From positions 1 to 18,521 of the forward strand of contig CASTFX010000007.1 of the NCBI GenBank assembly GCA_949448405.1: a stretch of 18,521 bases of DNA. The letters run 5' to 3'. Position 1 is the stretch's first letter. The number at the start of each line of letters is the position of its first letter. This stretch comes from an uncultured Clostridia bacterium. GTDB lineage: Bacteria; Bacillota; Clostridia; TANB77; CAG-508. The position numbers and the translations under genes are program-made. Below, one piece after another: positions 1-8,103 of this stretch. The notes beneath the pieces are model-generated. The model searched no databases and was not told the origin of the DNA. It saw only the letters and a program-made list of their open reading frames with translations.

Positions 1-495
1 AAAGAAGAGTATGGTATTGAGCCCGCTGCTGCGGCTGTTGCTGTTGCTGCACCTATTGGTATAGTTATATGGCTATTTGCAAATATTTCTTTTGGTGATA
101 TGAGCATTTTATCATATATTGCATCTTTCTTAGACCCTTTCGCAAAACTGCTTGGATTAGATGGATATATTTTAACAGCATTTATTCTTGGAATACCCGC
201 TAATGAAATTGTCCTTCCTATAATACTTATGTGCTATATGTCGTCTAACTCTCTAGTTGATTTAAATGATACTTTTGCTATAAAAGAAATCTTGATTGCT
301 AATGGTTGGACCTTTATAACAGGTATAAATGTTATGATATTTACTCTTTTACATTTTCCTTGTAGTACTACACTAATTACTATTTTTAAGGAAACTAAAA
401 GTTTGAAATGGACTCTACTTTCTTTTGCTTTACCTACTGTATGTGGTATCATAATTTGCTTAGTTACAAATGGTATATGGAATTTGGTATTTTAG
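1..495 (+). CDS. feoB: Ferrous iron transport protein B, C-terminal part (5' end outside window)
   Basis: The frame is open from base 1 and ends with TAG at 493-495, giving 164 visible residues. FeoB is an inner-membrane GTPase-coupled Fe(II) importer; only the end of its membrane domain is here. Seen directly: hydrophobic segments, the motif GIPANEIVLPII and the motif HFPCSTTLITIFKET, both characteristic of the FeoB C-terminal Gate/core region with its conserved Cys and Glu. An internal ATG at 100 is not the start, because the family sequence continues upstream of it (EEYGIEPAAAAVAVAAPIG). It is the only real gene on the plus strand and converges on prkC. It contains no in-frame CGG. Identity is secure; completeness upstream cannot be judged. 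Confidence 0.95.
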   Translation, partial: KEEYGIEPAAAAVAVAAPIGIVIWLFANISFGDMSILSYIASFLDPFAKLLGLDGYILTAFILGIPANEIVLPIILMCYMSSNSLVDLNDTFAIKEILIANGWTFITGINVMIFTLLHFPCSTTLITIFKETKSLKWTLLSFALPTVCGIIICLVTNGIWNLVF

Positions 496-502
496 AATAC
501 CA

Positions 503-528
503 AAAGGCACACTGATATGTGTGCCTTT
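503..528. terminator. Bidirectional intrinsic terminator between feoB and prkC
   Basis: A perfect 10-bp stem (AAAGGCACAC / GTGTGCCTTT) with a 6-base loop lies 7 bases after the feoB stop and 4 bases after the prkC stop on the other strand. A-rich and T-rich flanks on both sides allow it to serve both convergent genes. Confidence 0.85.
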
Positions 529-532
529 ATCT

Positions 533-2528
533 TTATTCAAATACTACTTCTGATTGATTATTTAAGTTAACTGTCTTAGTTCTATTTCCTAATACGTCAT
601 CTACAAATACTTTAACAGTTACTGTTCCAAATCCTGATATTGGAGCTGATATATTTGTTTCATCTTCTTTATGTGATTTTTCATATACAGTTTCTCCATC
701 TACTGTAACTTTTACTTTTACTGATTTAGCTGGTATTGGAACTTTATCTATTGTATTTGTTGAAGAACCTGGCTTGTTTTCATATTGTGGTGTATAATTT
801 AATGCTGATTTTAAATTAATCTTTGCTGTTCCTGATTTTAGTTGTTGTATTTGATTAACTGTTATTGTGATACTTGAGCCTTTTTCTACTGTTGTTCCAG
901 GATCTATACTTTGCTTTAATACTGTTCCATCATCTTTTGCTCTATCTTCTGTTGTAATTGTAGTTGCTATTGTAAGTCCTGCAGCTTCTAATTCTGCAAC
1001 TGCATCTGCTTTTGATTTACCTACTATATTTGGTACTGTTGCTTCTTCTATTCCCTTACTTACAGTTATAGTAACTGTTGAACCAGCTCCTACTTCTTTG
1101 TCGGCTTCAACATCTTGTTTTATAATAATGCCTTTTTCAACTTTTTTGTCAAATTCTTCTACTACGACAACCTCTAAGTCACTTTCTTCTAGTTTTGTTT
1201 TAGCCTCATCTTCTGTAAGTCCTATAACTTTTGGTACAATCGTTAATTTTTGTCCTAAACTTACTACAAGACCTATCTTTGTGTTTTCTTTTATTGTATA
1301 TTCTGCCTTGTACTCTGGATCTTGTGATATTACAAGTCCTTTATCTATTGTCACATCATATTTCTCTTCTAATATTTCATAAGTTAATTTTGTATCTTTC
1401 AATGTGTTTTCTACTTCTTCTATTGTTTTTCCAACTAAGCTTGGCACTTGGACATCTTTTGATTTTGTTAGGTTAAATGCTAAGATTGTTCCTCCCAAAC
1501 TTAATGCAAACAGTAATATTAGTACTAGTGCAACTGTTACCCCTTTATGTTTTGTAAAGAAATTTTCTTTTTTCTTATTGCCTTTTCCCTTTTCCTCATC
1601 CTTTTCTTTTATTTTTTCTTCCATGCTTTTTCTTTCAAGAGTTGGCATAACTTGTGTTGGGAAATCATTTTGTGGTATCTCTGATGTTACAAAGTCTCCA
1701 TCTGGATTTTTAAGTGCAAGTGTTAAATCTTTTAACATTTCTGTTGCTGTTTGATATCTAAGAATTGGATCTTTCTTCATAGCTTTAATAACTATTCCAT
1801 TTACAGCTGTTGGTATTGCTGGATTAATTATTATTGGTTCTACAGCTTCTTCTTGCATATGCTTTAGCGCTACTGATACTGGTGTATCTGCGTCAAATGG
1901 GACTTTCCCAGTTAACATTTCATATAGTACAACACCTAATGAATATAGGTCTGACTTTGCATCTGTATATCCTCCTCTTGCATGTTCTGGTGAAAAATAA
2001 TGTACTGAGCCTAAAGTTGTTCCAAACGCTGTTATTGTTGAATTAGATACAGATTTTGCAATTCCAAAGTCTGTTACTTTTGCGATTCCATCTTCTGTAA
2101 TTATTATATTATGAGGCTTTATATCTCTATGGATTATATTATTTTTATGTGCTGTTTCAAGAGCCGAAGCTATTTGTATTGCAACATTTATACTCCATTT
2201 CCAACTTAATGCCCCATCAGATACTATTATCTCTTTTAGAGTTTTTCCTTGTATCAGTTCCATTACAATATAATACAAATCTCCTTCATGTCCTACATCA
2301 TATACTGATACTATATTAGGATGAGTGAGGCTAGCTACTGCTTGTGCCTCTGTATTAAATCTTTTTATAAATTCTTCATCTGTTGTAAATTCATCTTTTA
2401 GAACCTTTACAGCTACAAATCTATTTAATACATGGCATTTTGCTTTATAAACCGTCGCCATTCCACCGATTTCCTATTTTCCTTATTATTTCATATCTAT
2501 TTCCTAATAATCTTCCTTCTAAGTTCAT
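533..2528 (-). CDS. prkC: PASTA-domain Ser/Thr protein kinase PrkC (needs +1 shift at CGG 2468-2466)
   Basis: Membrane receptor-type Hanks kinase that senses muropeptides/cell wall and phosphorylates cytosolic targets; its partner phosphatase is the adjacent PrpC. In the restored frame it has 664 residues: kinase domain about 10-270 with VAVK Lys41, HRD Asp135 and DFG 153-155; a charged linker; one membrane span about 329-352; then three PASTA repeats about 360-565 and a short beta-rich tail. The start ATG at 2528 has GGAGTGG five bases upstream and begins MNLEGRLLGNRYEIIRKIGN, the expected family N-terminus. After Asn20 the frame-0 codon is CGG followed by stop TAA seven codons later; dropping the C gives GGT GGA ATG, restoring the glycine-rich loop IGNGGMATV. 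The internal ATG at 2461 would remove the ATP-binding loop, so it is not a credible start. It follows prpC by 13 bases. Confidence 0.93.
2466..2468 (-). other. CGG +1 shift site in prkC
   Basis: Coding strand reads AAT CGG TGG. Omitting the C gives AAT GGT GGA, encoding N20-G21-G22 of the kinase glycine-rich loop. Confidence 0.85.
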
Positions 2529-2541
2529 ATTTACCACTCCC

Positions 2542-3271
2542 CTAGTTCTTTATAATAACAACTGTTATGTTGTCAACACCACCAGCTTGATTTGCCATGT
2601 CTATTAACAACTTGTCGCTATCTTCAAAATTGTTTACTATTGTTTCATATATTTTTGCTTCTTCTACCATATTAGTAAGCCCATCTGATGTCATAACTAT
2701 AATGTCTCCTTCTTGGAAATTTTTCACCATTACATCTGGTTCTGCAAATTCCAAACAGCCTAAGGCTTTCATAAGCATATTCTTTTTTGGATGGTGTTTT
2801 GCTTCTTCTTTTGTTATCGTTCCATCTTTTACTAATGTTTCTACATAGCTGTGATCTGTTGTAAGTTTTCTGATAAACTTATCCCTAATTCTATATATTC
2901 TACTATCTCCAATATGTCCAATATATGCTCTATTATTATATATTAAACATACCTCTAAAGTAGTACCCATACTTTTTAAATCTTCCGAGTCTTTTGCTAT
3001 TCCGTATACTATTCTATTTGCATACTCCATAGAGTCTCTAATCATTTTTAAAATATTTTCTTTATCATGTGTTATATTTTCAAAGTGATTTTCAATATAT
3101 CTTTTAGCAGCATCTATTGCAAGTCTACTTGCTACTTCTCCACCTTCATATCCGTCCCATTCCATCTGCTAGCATATATATTTTTAAATTTTGATTTTCC
3201 TCAGATATATAGTAGTAATCTTCATTTTGTTCTCGCACTCTTCCTTTATCTGATTTTGCTAAAACTTTCAT
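2542..3271 (-). CDS. prpC: PP2C-type Ser/Thr phosphatase PrpC/Stp (needs +1 shift at CGG 3154-3152)
   Basis: Metal-dependent PPM phosphatase that reverses PrkC phosphorylation in the cytoplasm. The restored protein has 242 residues, a normal length for the family. Start ATG at 3271 directly follows the rlmN stop and has GGAAGG as ribosome binding site; the N-terminus MKVLAKSDKGRVREQNEDYY is typical (RxxNED). The metal-binding motif LADGMGGYEGGEV spans the shift: after Gly39 the frame reads CGG ATA TGA (stop), while skipping C gives GGA TAT GAA. Later motifs: GDSRIYR, DHS, VMTSDGLTN and GGVDNITVVII at the C-terminus. The rlmN-prpC-prkC order is a well-known Bacillota cassette. An internal ATG at 3165 restores the later frame but loses the first metal-binding Asp. 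Confidence 0.93.
3152..3154 (-). other. CGG +1 shift site in prpC
   Basis: Coding strand GGA CGG ATA TGA. Omitting the C gives GGA GGA TAT GAA and restores the DGMGGYEGG metal-site motif. Confidence 0.87.
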
Positions 3272-3274
3272 TTC

Positions 3275-4304
3275 TTACCTTCCTTCACCCCTTTTTCTCC
3301 TTAGTTGCCCACATGCTGCATCTATATCTGAGCCTAATTCTCTTCTTATAGTTGCAACTATTCCTTTGTTATTTAGATAATCTCTGAATTTAATTATATT
3401 CTCATTTGTACTTTTTGAAAACTTACCGTTTTTCTATTTTGTTAATTGGTATAAGGTTTACATGGCAAAGCATACCTTTTAATAGTTTTACTAATTCTTT
3501 TGCATCTTCTTCATTATCATTACTGTCCTTTGCTAAGGCATATTCAAATGAAATTCTTTTGTTTGTTTTTTGTATATAATACTTACATGCTTCCATAAGT
3601 TCTTCTATATTATATAAATTATTTATTGGCATCATAGCACTTCTTTTTTCATTATTTGTTGCATGTAATGATATTGATAACGTGCATTGCATGTCTCTAT
3701 CTGCAATTTCATATATCTTTGGAACTACTCCACATGTTGAGATACTAATGTGTCTTGCTCCTATTCCTAAACCTTTTGGATAATTTATTATTTCTATTGC
3801 TCGCATTACATTGTCAAAATTATCAAATGGCTCTCCTATCCCCATAAATACTATATTAGATATCTTTATTTGCAAATCATTTTCTACTGCTAGGAGTTGC
3901 TCTACTATCTCACCTGAGGTTAGATTTCTAATAAATGCTATTCCAGTTGATGCACAAAACTTGCATCCCATTTTGCAACCTACTTGAGAGGATACACATA
4001 TAGTATTTCCATGTTTATATTCCATTAATACAGTTTCTATCGCATTTCCATCTAATATATCAAATAAGTATTTTACTGTTCCGTCTTTTGATACTTGCTT
4101 TTCTAGTATATTATAGTTGCAGATATTATATTCTTTCCTTAACTTTTCTCTTAATTCTAAAGAAAGGTCTGTCATTTCATCAAAACTTCTTACCTTTACT
4201 TGATATAACCATTTGAAAATTTGGTCTGCTCTATATGGCTTTTCACCAAGTTTTTCTAACTCTTGTTTTAATTCTTTTATATTATAGTCTTTAATATTCT
4301 TCAT
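3275..4304 (-). CDS. rlmN: 23S rRNA/tRNA adenine-C2 methyltransferase RlmN (needs +1 shift at CGG 3428-3426)
   Basis: Radical SAM enzyme that methylates C2 of A2503 in 23S rRNA and A37 in some tRNAs. The restored protein has 342 residues, the family's usual size. The CxxxCxxC cluster motif is at Cys110, Cys114 and Cys117, with the conserved Cys103 seven residues before it. The second catalytic cysteine, in the DIDAACGQL motif (Cys331), lies after the shift. Without a shift the frame reads GAA AAA CGG TAA and stops at residue 293. Skipping C gives GGT AAG TTT and continues through TIRRELGSDIDAACGQL to TAA at 3277-3275. The start ATG at 4304 has only a weak purine-rich Shine-Dalgarno. It heads the rlmN-prpC-prkC operon, with prpC starting three bases past its stop. 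Confidence 0.94.
3426..3428 (-). other. CGG +1 shift site in rlmN
   Basis: Coding strand GAA AAA CGG TAA. Omitting the C gives GGT AAG TTT and leads into the segment with the essential C-terminal cysteine. Confidence 0.87.
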
Positions 4305-4341
4305 ATTCTATCTTTCTTGGTTTATACTTTCTCCACGTACA

Positions 4342-4370
4342 CTTATATCACAACTTGGCATATTTTGCAA
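4342..4370 (-). promoter_or_regulatory. Sigma-A-type promoter for rlmN-prpC-prkC
   Basis: On the minus strand TTGCAA (4370-4365), a 17-base spacer and TATAAG (4347-4342), with TG one base before the -10. It lies about 40 bases upstream of the rlmN start and just after the recN terminator. Confidence 0.6.
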
Positions 4371-4380
4371 TATATTTGCT

Positions 4381-4426
4381 AAAAAAAATAGAGCCTAAGG
4401 AATTTTTCTCTGCCCTTTGACTCTAT
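4381..4426 (-). terminator. Intrinsic terminator of recN
   Basis: Minus strand shows a 13-bp stem (4426-4414 with 4400-4388; one mismatch, one G-U pair) directly followed by eight T residues. It begins about 10 bases after the recN stop codon. Confidence 0.85.
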
Positions 4427-4436
4427 GTAAATAATA

Positions 4437-6059
4437 CTATGCTATTTTTCTTAAGTTTCTTGCGTGTTCTAGTGTGATATCATTAATGTTTCCACTGGCT
4501 ATTCTTGCAATCTCTTTTATTGTTTCTTCTTCGTTTAATTTCTTTATGCTTGTTTGTGTTCTATTTTCCTTTGCTTCTTTGCTGATATAGTAATTATAGT
4601 TTCCTTTTGCTGCAATGTTAGCTAAATGTGTTACACATAATACTTGATGTTTTTTTGCTATTCCTTTTAGCTTTTCTCCTACGCTATTTGCTGCCTGTCC
4701 ACTTATACCAGTATCTATTTCATCAAATACCATTGTAGATACTTCGTCTACATCTGCTAGTACGTTCTTTATTGCAAGCATAATTCTTGACATTTCTCCT
4801 CCTGATGCTATTTTTGCAAGTGGCTTTTGGTCTTCTCCTATATTTGTGCTTATCATGAACTCTATTTTGTCTAGTCCGTTTATTCCAAACTTTTCTTCTT
4901 GCTCTAGTTTCACTGAAAAAGTTGCATTTGGCATTTCTAAATCTGCTAACTCTTTATTTATTCTATTTTCAAGTATTCTTGCATTTTTTTCTCTTATAGC
5001 TGTCATTTGATTTGATACTTTTCTCATTTCTTCTTTTATCTGTTTTAGTTCATTTTTGAGATTATTTACATATTCTTCTGAATTCTCTATTTTAGCTATT
5101 CTTTCATTTATTTCTGTATTGTATTTTAATATTTCTTCTATGCTATTTCCATATTTTCTTTTTAGTGTATAAATTATATCTAACCTTTCTTCTATTTTAT
5201 TTCTTTCATTCTCGTCAAAATATGCTTCCCCATTATATTCTTCTAAGTCTCTTGATAACTCTTGTATATCATAATATATACTTTTTAAACTGTTTAAAGT
5301 ATTTCCATACTTGGCATCTATATTTTCTATTTTTTCCATCGCTCTTATAGCTAGACTTATTGAGTCTATGGCTTTATCATTTATTTGGCTTTCTGCTTCA
5401 CATAAATTTTTTGATATTTTTTCAGAATTCATCATCTTTGTTCTTGCATTTTCAAGTTCATCTTCTTCACTAATTTTTAAATTTGCTTCTTCTATTTCAT
5501 TATTTTGATATTTTAATAAATCTAGCTCTCTTTGCTTTTCCTTATCATCGCCAAAGTTTAACAATATTTCTCTTTTTATCTCATTATACTTTTGATACAA
5601 TTTGCTATAATTTTCTTTAAAATTATATATATCTTTGTTTGACATTCCATCTAAGTACTTTATGTGCATATTTATATCAAGTAATGACTGGTTTTCATGT
5701 TGTCCATGTATATCCAATACATCTTTCATAAAACTTTTTAGTTCATTGACTGATACAAGCCTTCCATTGATTTTACATGTATTTCTACCACTTAAGTATA
5801 TTTCTCTTGATACTACTACATTCCCATCTATATTTTGTTTGTTTTCTGGTAAATACATTGATATTTCTACATAGGAAAAATCCTGCCCTTTTCTTATCAT
5901 TTCTTTTGAGAATCTTCCTCCTGAAATTATCTGAAGTGAGTCTATTATTAGCGTTTTTCCTGCCCCTGTTTCTCCTGTTAATATATTTAGACCTTCGTTA
6001 AAATCAATTGAAATATCATCTATAATTCCAACGTTTTTAATATGTAAAGTACTTATCAT
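4437..6059 (-). CDS. recN: DNA repair protein RecN
   Basis: SMC-like ATPase acting early at double-strand breaks. 540 residues, near the usual length. Walker A GETGAGKT is at residues 29-36 within the N-terminal head half, followed by HGQHENQSLLD, a long coiled-coil middle (about 150-370), and the C-terminal half with the signature LASGGEMSR, Walker B MVFDEIDTGISG and the VTHLANIAA switch. ATG at 6059 follows CGGAGG with good spacing. The gene has no in-frame CGG and no frame break. It is monocistronic here: own promoter upstream, own terminator downstream. Confidence 0.97.
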   Translation of the reverse strand: MISTLHIKNVGIIDDISIDFNEGLNILTGETGAGKTLIIDSLQIISGGRFSKEMIRKGQDFSYVEISMYLPENKQNIDGNVVVSREIYLSGRNTCKINGRLVSVNELKSFMKDVLDIHGQHENQSLLDINMHIKYLDGMSNKDIYNFKENYSKLYQKYNEIKREILLNFGDDKEKQRELDLLKYQNNEIEEANLKISEEDELENARTKMMNSEKISKNLCEAESQINDKAIDSISLAIRAMEKIENIDAKYGNTLNSLKSIYYDIQELSRDLEEYNGEAYFDENERNKIEERLDIIYTLKRKYGNSIEEILKYNTEINERIAKIENSEEYVNNLKNELKQIKEEMRKVSNQMTAIREKNARILENRINKELADLEMPNATFSVKLEQEEKFGINGLDKIEFMISTNIGEDQKPLAKIASGGEMSRIMLAIKNVLADVDEVSTMVFDEIDTGISGQAANSVGEKLKGIAKKHQVLCVTHLANIAAKGNYNYYISKEAKENRTQTSIKKLNEEETIKEIARIASGNINDITLEHARNLRKIA

Positions 6060-6094
6060 TTTATAAAACCTCCGTTTTACGAATTTATGTTTGT

Positions 6095-6123
6095 ATTTTA
6101 TAGCATGTTTTATAAAATGTCAA
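6095..6123 (-). promoter_or_regulatory. Promoter of recN
   Basis: Minus strand TTGACA (6123-6118), 17-base spacer, TAAAAT (6100-6095). It lies about 35 bases upstream of the recN start. I looked for a LexA-type inverted repeat around it and saw none. Confidence 0.7.
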
Positions 6124-6163
6124 TATGTTATTTTAAAAATATTTATTCTATAAAGATTATATC

Positions 6164-6213
6164 AAACCACAAATGCGCCAAGGGCTGTGCCCTAAGCGCA
6201 TTTGTGGTTTTTT
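6164..6213. terminator. Long GC-rich hairpin downstream of the 6243-7004 gene
   Basis: A perfect 15-bp stem (6164-6178 with 6196-6210) encloses a 17-base loop that itself holds a 5-bp stem AGGGC/GCCCT. A run of six T follows on the plus strand (6208-6213), whereas the adjacent gene is on the minus strand, where the downstream sequence is only moderately T-rich. It could end the 6243 gene's transcript or be a boundary structure of an imported segment. Confidence 0.5.
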
Positions 6214-6242
6214 GTAAATTAGTCCTTACAAATTTGTGGTGG

Positions 6243-7004
6243 TTATTTTAGATTTTGGACACGTTCTTCCAGCTTCTTAAGCCAGTTGTATCCTTCTTGG
6301 ATAAAGCTCATAAGCTCCTCTTTGTCAGTGCTCATCGCATCCTCGCCTTTGGTGCTTGTGCCTCCTTTGCTTTGCTCGGAAAATTCCTCTCGTTCTTGAC
6401 TTCCGAGGCAAATCCAAGGTCTTTCCTCACTGCCATCGCAGTCTTCTTCAATGAATTCCATTGTGGACTTTGGGATAGCTTCGGGGCGCACCGCATAGCT
6501 ATAGTTGCTAGTGCCGCCTGTAGAGCCATACAAAATGTCGGCGCCCACGCCACCGCCGTACACACGGAACATTCTGAAATCGAACCAGCTGCCGCTACTG
6601 TTGCTGTCATAATGGACGCAGCGCGAAGCGAGAGCATAGCTCTGCATAGAAGTATCAGAAAAATCATACTTTTTTCTGAATTCATATAATGCATCAAGAA
6701 ATGCATTATATGTCTCAAACTGATACTCTCTCTCCGGAAGGCTACATGCGTGGATGTCTTGGAACACATCGTTTGCATATTCCTTCCTTGCCTGAGAATC
6801 TGCCAATTCAAAAAGGTGGTCATAGCCTTCTTTGCCTTTGAAAAGGACTTCCTCTACTGTGGGAGGTCCCCACATCACGTATCCCTTCTCTGTCTTGAGC
6901 AGCCGAAACAATGCCTCCATTCCATCTGGATATTTGACCAAAAAGTGGTCTCCTCCCTTGATTACCCCTTGGTCAAGGGCTTTCTTAAATGTGTTTGTTT
7001 TCAT
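6243..7004 (-). CDS. Hypothetical protein with DUF6273-like C-terminal region; GC-richer than neighbours
   Basis: 253 residues, no signal peptide or membrane segment. Residues about 130-190 have the pattern LASRCV...SSGSWFDF..YGGGVG.DILYGS...YSYAVRP, which resembles the DUF6273 family often seen in gut Bacillota; function is unknown. The last 30 residues look helical/coiled. ATG at 7004 has AAGGAG nine bases upstream. Base composition and codon choice (GCC, GGC, CTC, CGT, CGC codons) differ clearly from all neighbours, suggesting recent acquisition. Residue 34 is an in-frame CGG (6905-6903) that must be read as an ordinary Arg triplet to keep this frame; a +1 shift there would give a stop nine codons after the new glycine. 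It is therefore either foreign DNA not adapted to this host or evidence that CGG can be read normally. Confidence 0.7.
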   Translation of the reverse strand: MKTNTFKKALDQGVIKGGDHFLVKYPDGMEALFRLLKTEKGYVMWGPPTVEEVLFKGKEGYDHLFELADSQARKEYANDVFQDIHACSLPEREYQFETYNAFLDALYEFRKKYDFSDTSMQSYALASRCVHYDSNSSGSWFDFRMFRVYGGGVGADILYGSTGGTSNYSYAVRPEAIPKSTMEFIEEDCDGSEERPWICLGSQEREEFSEQSKGGTSTKGEDAMSTDKEELMSFIQEGYNWLKKLEERVQNLK

Positions 7005-7147
7005 TGCTTTAAGCTCCTTTTTCGTTCATGGTTTGTACTTACTTCACTTCTTGGATGTAGTTCTAATATGCCAGTGTTTTCTAAAATCTCCTCCTTTTTG
7101 TCTTGCCTATAACTTGACAATAGACATTTAAAATTTACATCATTTAT

Positions 7148-7176
7148 ATTATACCATATTTTTATGTTAAGTGCAA
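7148..7176 (-). promoter_or_regulatory. Promoter of the 6243-7004 gene
   Basis: Minus strand TTGCAC (7176-7171), 17-base spacer, TATAAT (7153-7148) with an extended -10 (TGG before TATAAT). It leaves a leader of about 140 bases before the start codon. The leader holds an open frame in good ribosome-binding context (AGGAGGAG near 7090) whose TGA overlaps the gene's ATG, so a short coupled leader peptide is possible, but no convincing start codon is seen. Confidence 0.65.
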
Positions 7177-7206
7177 ACGCTATCATGTTCGTGCCTCTTC
7201 TAGTCT

Positions 7207-8053
7207 TTATTCTTCCTTAAACCCAAGTCCATAAGCCTCTCTTGCATTAAATATTGTCATAAATGATTTATTATCTATTCTACTTGCTATTTGCCTTATT
7301 TTTGTTATCTCGTTTTTCGAAGCGACACACCAAAGTATCATCTTTTCTTCATTTTGATACATTCCTTTTGCATATATTGCTGTACTTCCTCTTTCTAATT
7401 CTTTACTTATTTCCTTTGCCATTTCTTCATATTTGTCTGATACAATAAATATCATTTTTGTAAAATTTGTTCCTTCAGCTATTACTTCTATTATCTTTCC
7501 AACTATATATATTGCTATTGCCGAATAAAGTCCTATTTCTATCTGCTTTAAACTTATCATATTTACAGCAACTATTATTGTATCTAATATTACAAGCAAA
7601 TTTCCCATCTTCATTGTTGGAAATATCTTTGATATTATGATGCTTAAAAGTTCTGTTCCTCCTGTTGAAGCATTATTTTTTAGTATTATTGAGGTTCCTA
7701 TTCCTATGATAAGCCCTCCATATATACTCGCTAGAAACTTATCTTCTATAACTAAATTTACATTTTCATACATACTTTCAAATAAATTTAAAAGTGATGA
7801 TAGCATTACTGTTCCGTATTACAGCTTTAATAAAAAACTTTTTACCAAGTTTTATATATGCAAAAATAAAAAGCGGTATATTCATTAAAAGAGTTGTAGT
7901 TCCTACTTTTGCTCCGAATATATAGTAAATTACAGTTGCAATACCACTAAAGCCTCCTGAAGATAATCTATTCGGAAGCAAGAATACAACAATTCCAAAT
8001 GCCATAAGGGCACAACCTATAAATGTAATTAATGTTTCTTTTAAAAATTTCAT
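7207..8053 (-). CDS. YitT family membrane protein with C-terminal DUF2179 domain (needs +1 shift at CGG 7816-7814)
   Basis: The restored protein has 281 residues: about five hydrophobic spans in residues 1-180 carrying the family's glycine motifs (SSGGFSGIATVIYY near 31-44, NASTGGTELLSIII), followed by the soluble DUF2179 domain. Members are integral membrane proteins of uncertain transport role. ATG at 8053 is chosen over a TTG at 8086 because the homologous N-terminus (MKFLKETLITFIG) begins there and AAGGA precedes it. After Ile79 the frame reads CGG AAC and ends within 13 codons in the middle of the membrane domain; skipping the C gives GGA ACA GTA ATG and continues through the remaining spans. 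The AAGGA lies inside the 3' arm of the preceding terminator hairpin. An ATG two codons after the shift could not make a full membrane domain. Confidence 0.88.
7814..7816 (-). other. CGG +1 shift site in the yitT-family gene
   Basis: Coding strand ATA CGG AAC. Omitting the C gives ATA GGA ACA (Ile79-Gly80-Thr81) and rejoins the two halves of the membrane domain. Confidence 0.83.
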
Positions 8054-8056
8054 AAC

Positions 8057-8100
8057 AAAAAATCCTTTTTCTTGTATTATCTGCAATAAAAGGATTTTTT
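8057..8100 (-). terminator. Terminator/attenuator between the radical-SAM-like gene and the yitT-family gene
   Basis: Minus strand AAAAAATCCTTTT pairs with AAAAAGGATTTTTT across a loop of about 17 bases. T residues follow directly, ending four bases before the ATG at 8053. It starts four bases after the upstream stop. The Shine-Dalgarno AAGGA of the next gene is part of the hairpin's 3' arm. Confidence 0.75.
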
Positions 8101-8103
8101 ATT

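Noticed and set aside
6060..6130. LexA/SOS box in the recN promoter
   Set aside because: No inverted repeat of the GAAC...GTTC kind was found near the promoter.
6255..6823. Long alternative frames on both strands over the GC-rich gene
   Set aside because: They are by-products of higher GC; only the 6243-7004 frame has a promoter, a ribosome site and a recognisable domain pattern.
8054..8086. TTG start at 8086 for the yitT-family gene
   Set aside because: It lies in the loop of the terminator, has no ribosome site, and adds residues not expected in the family.
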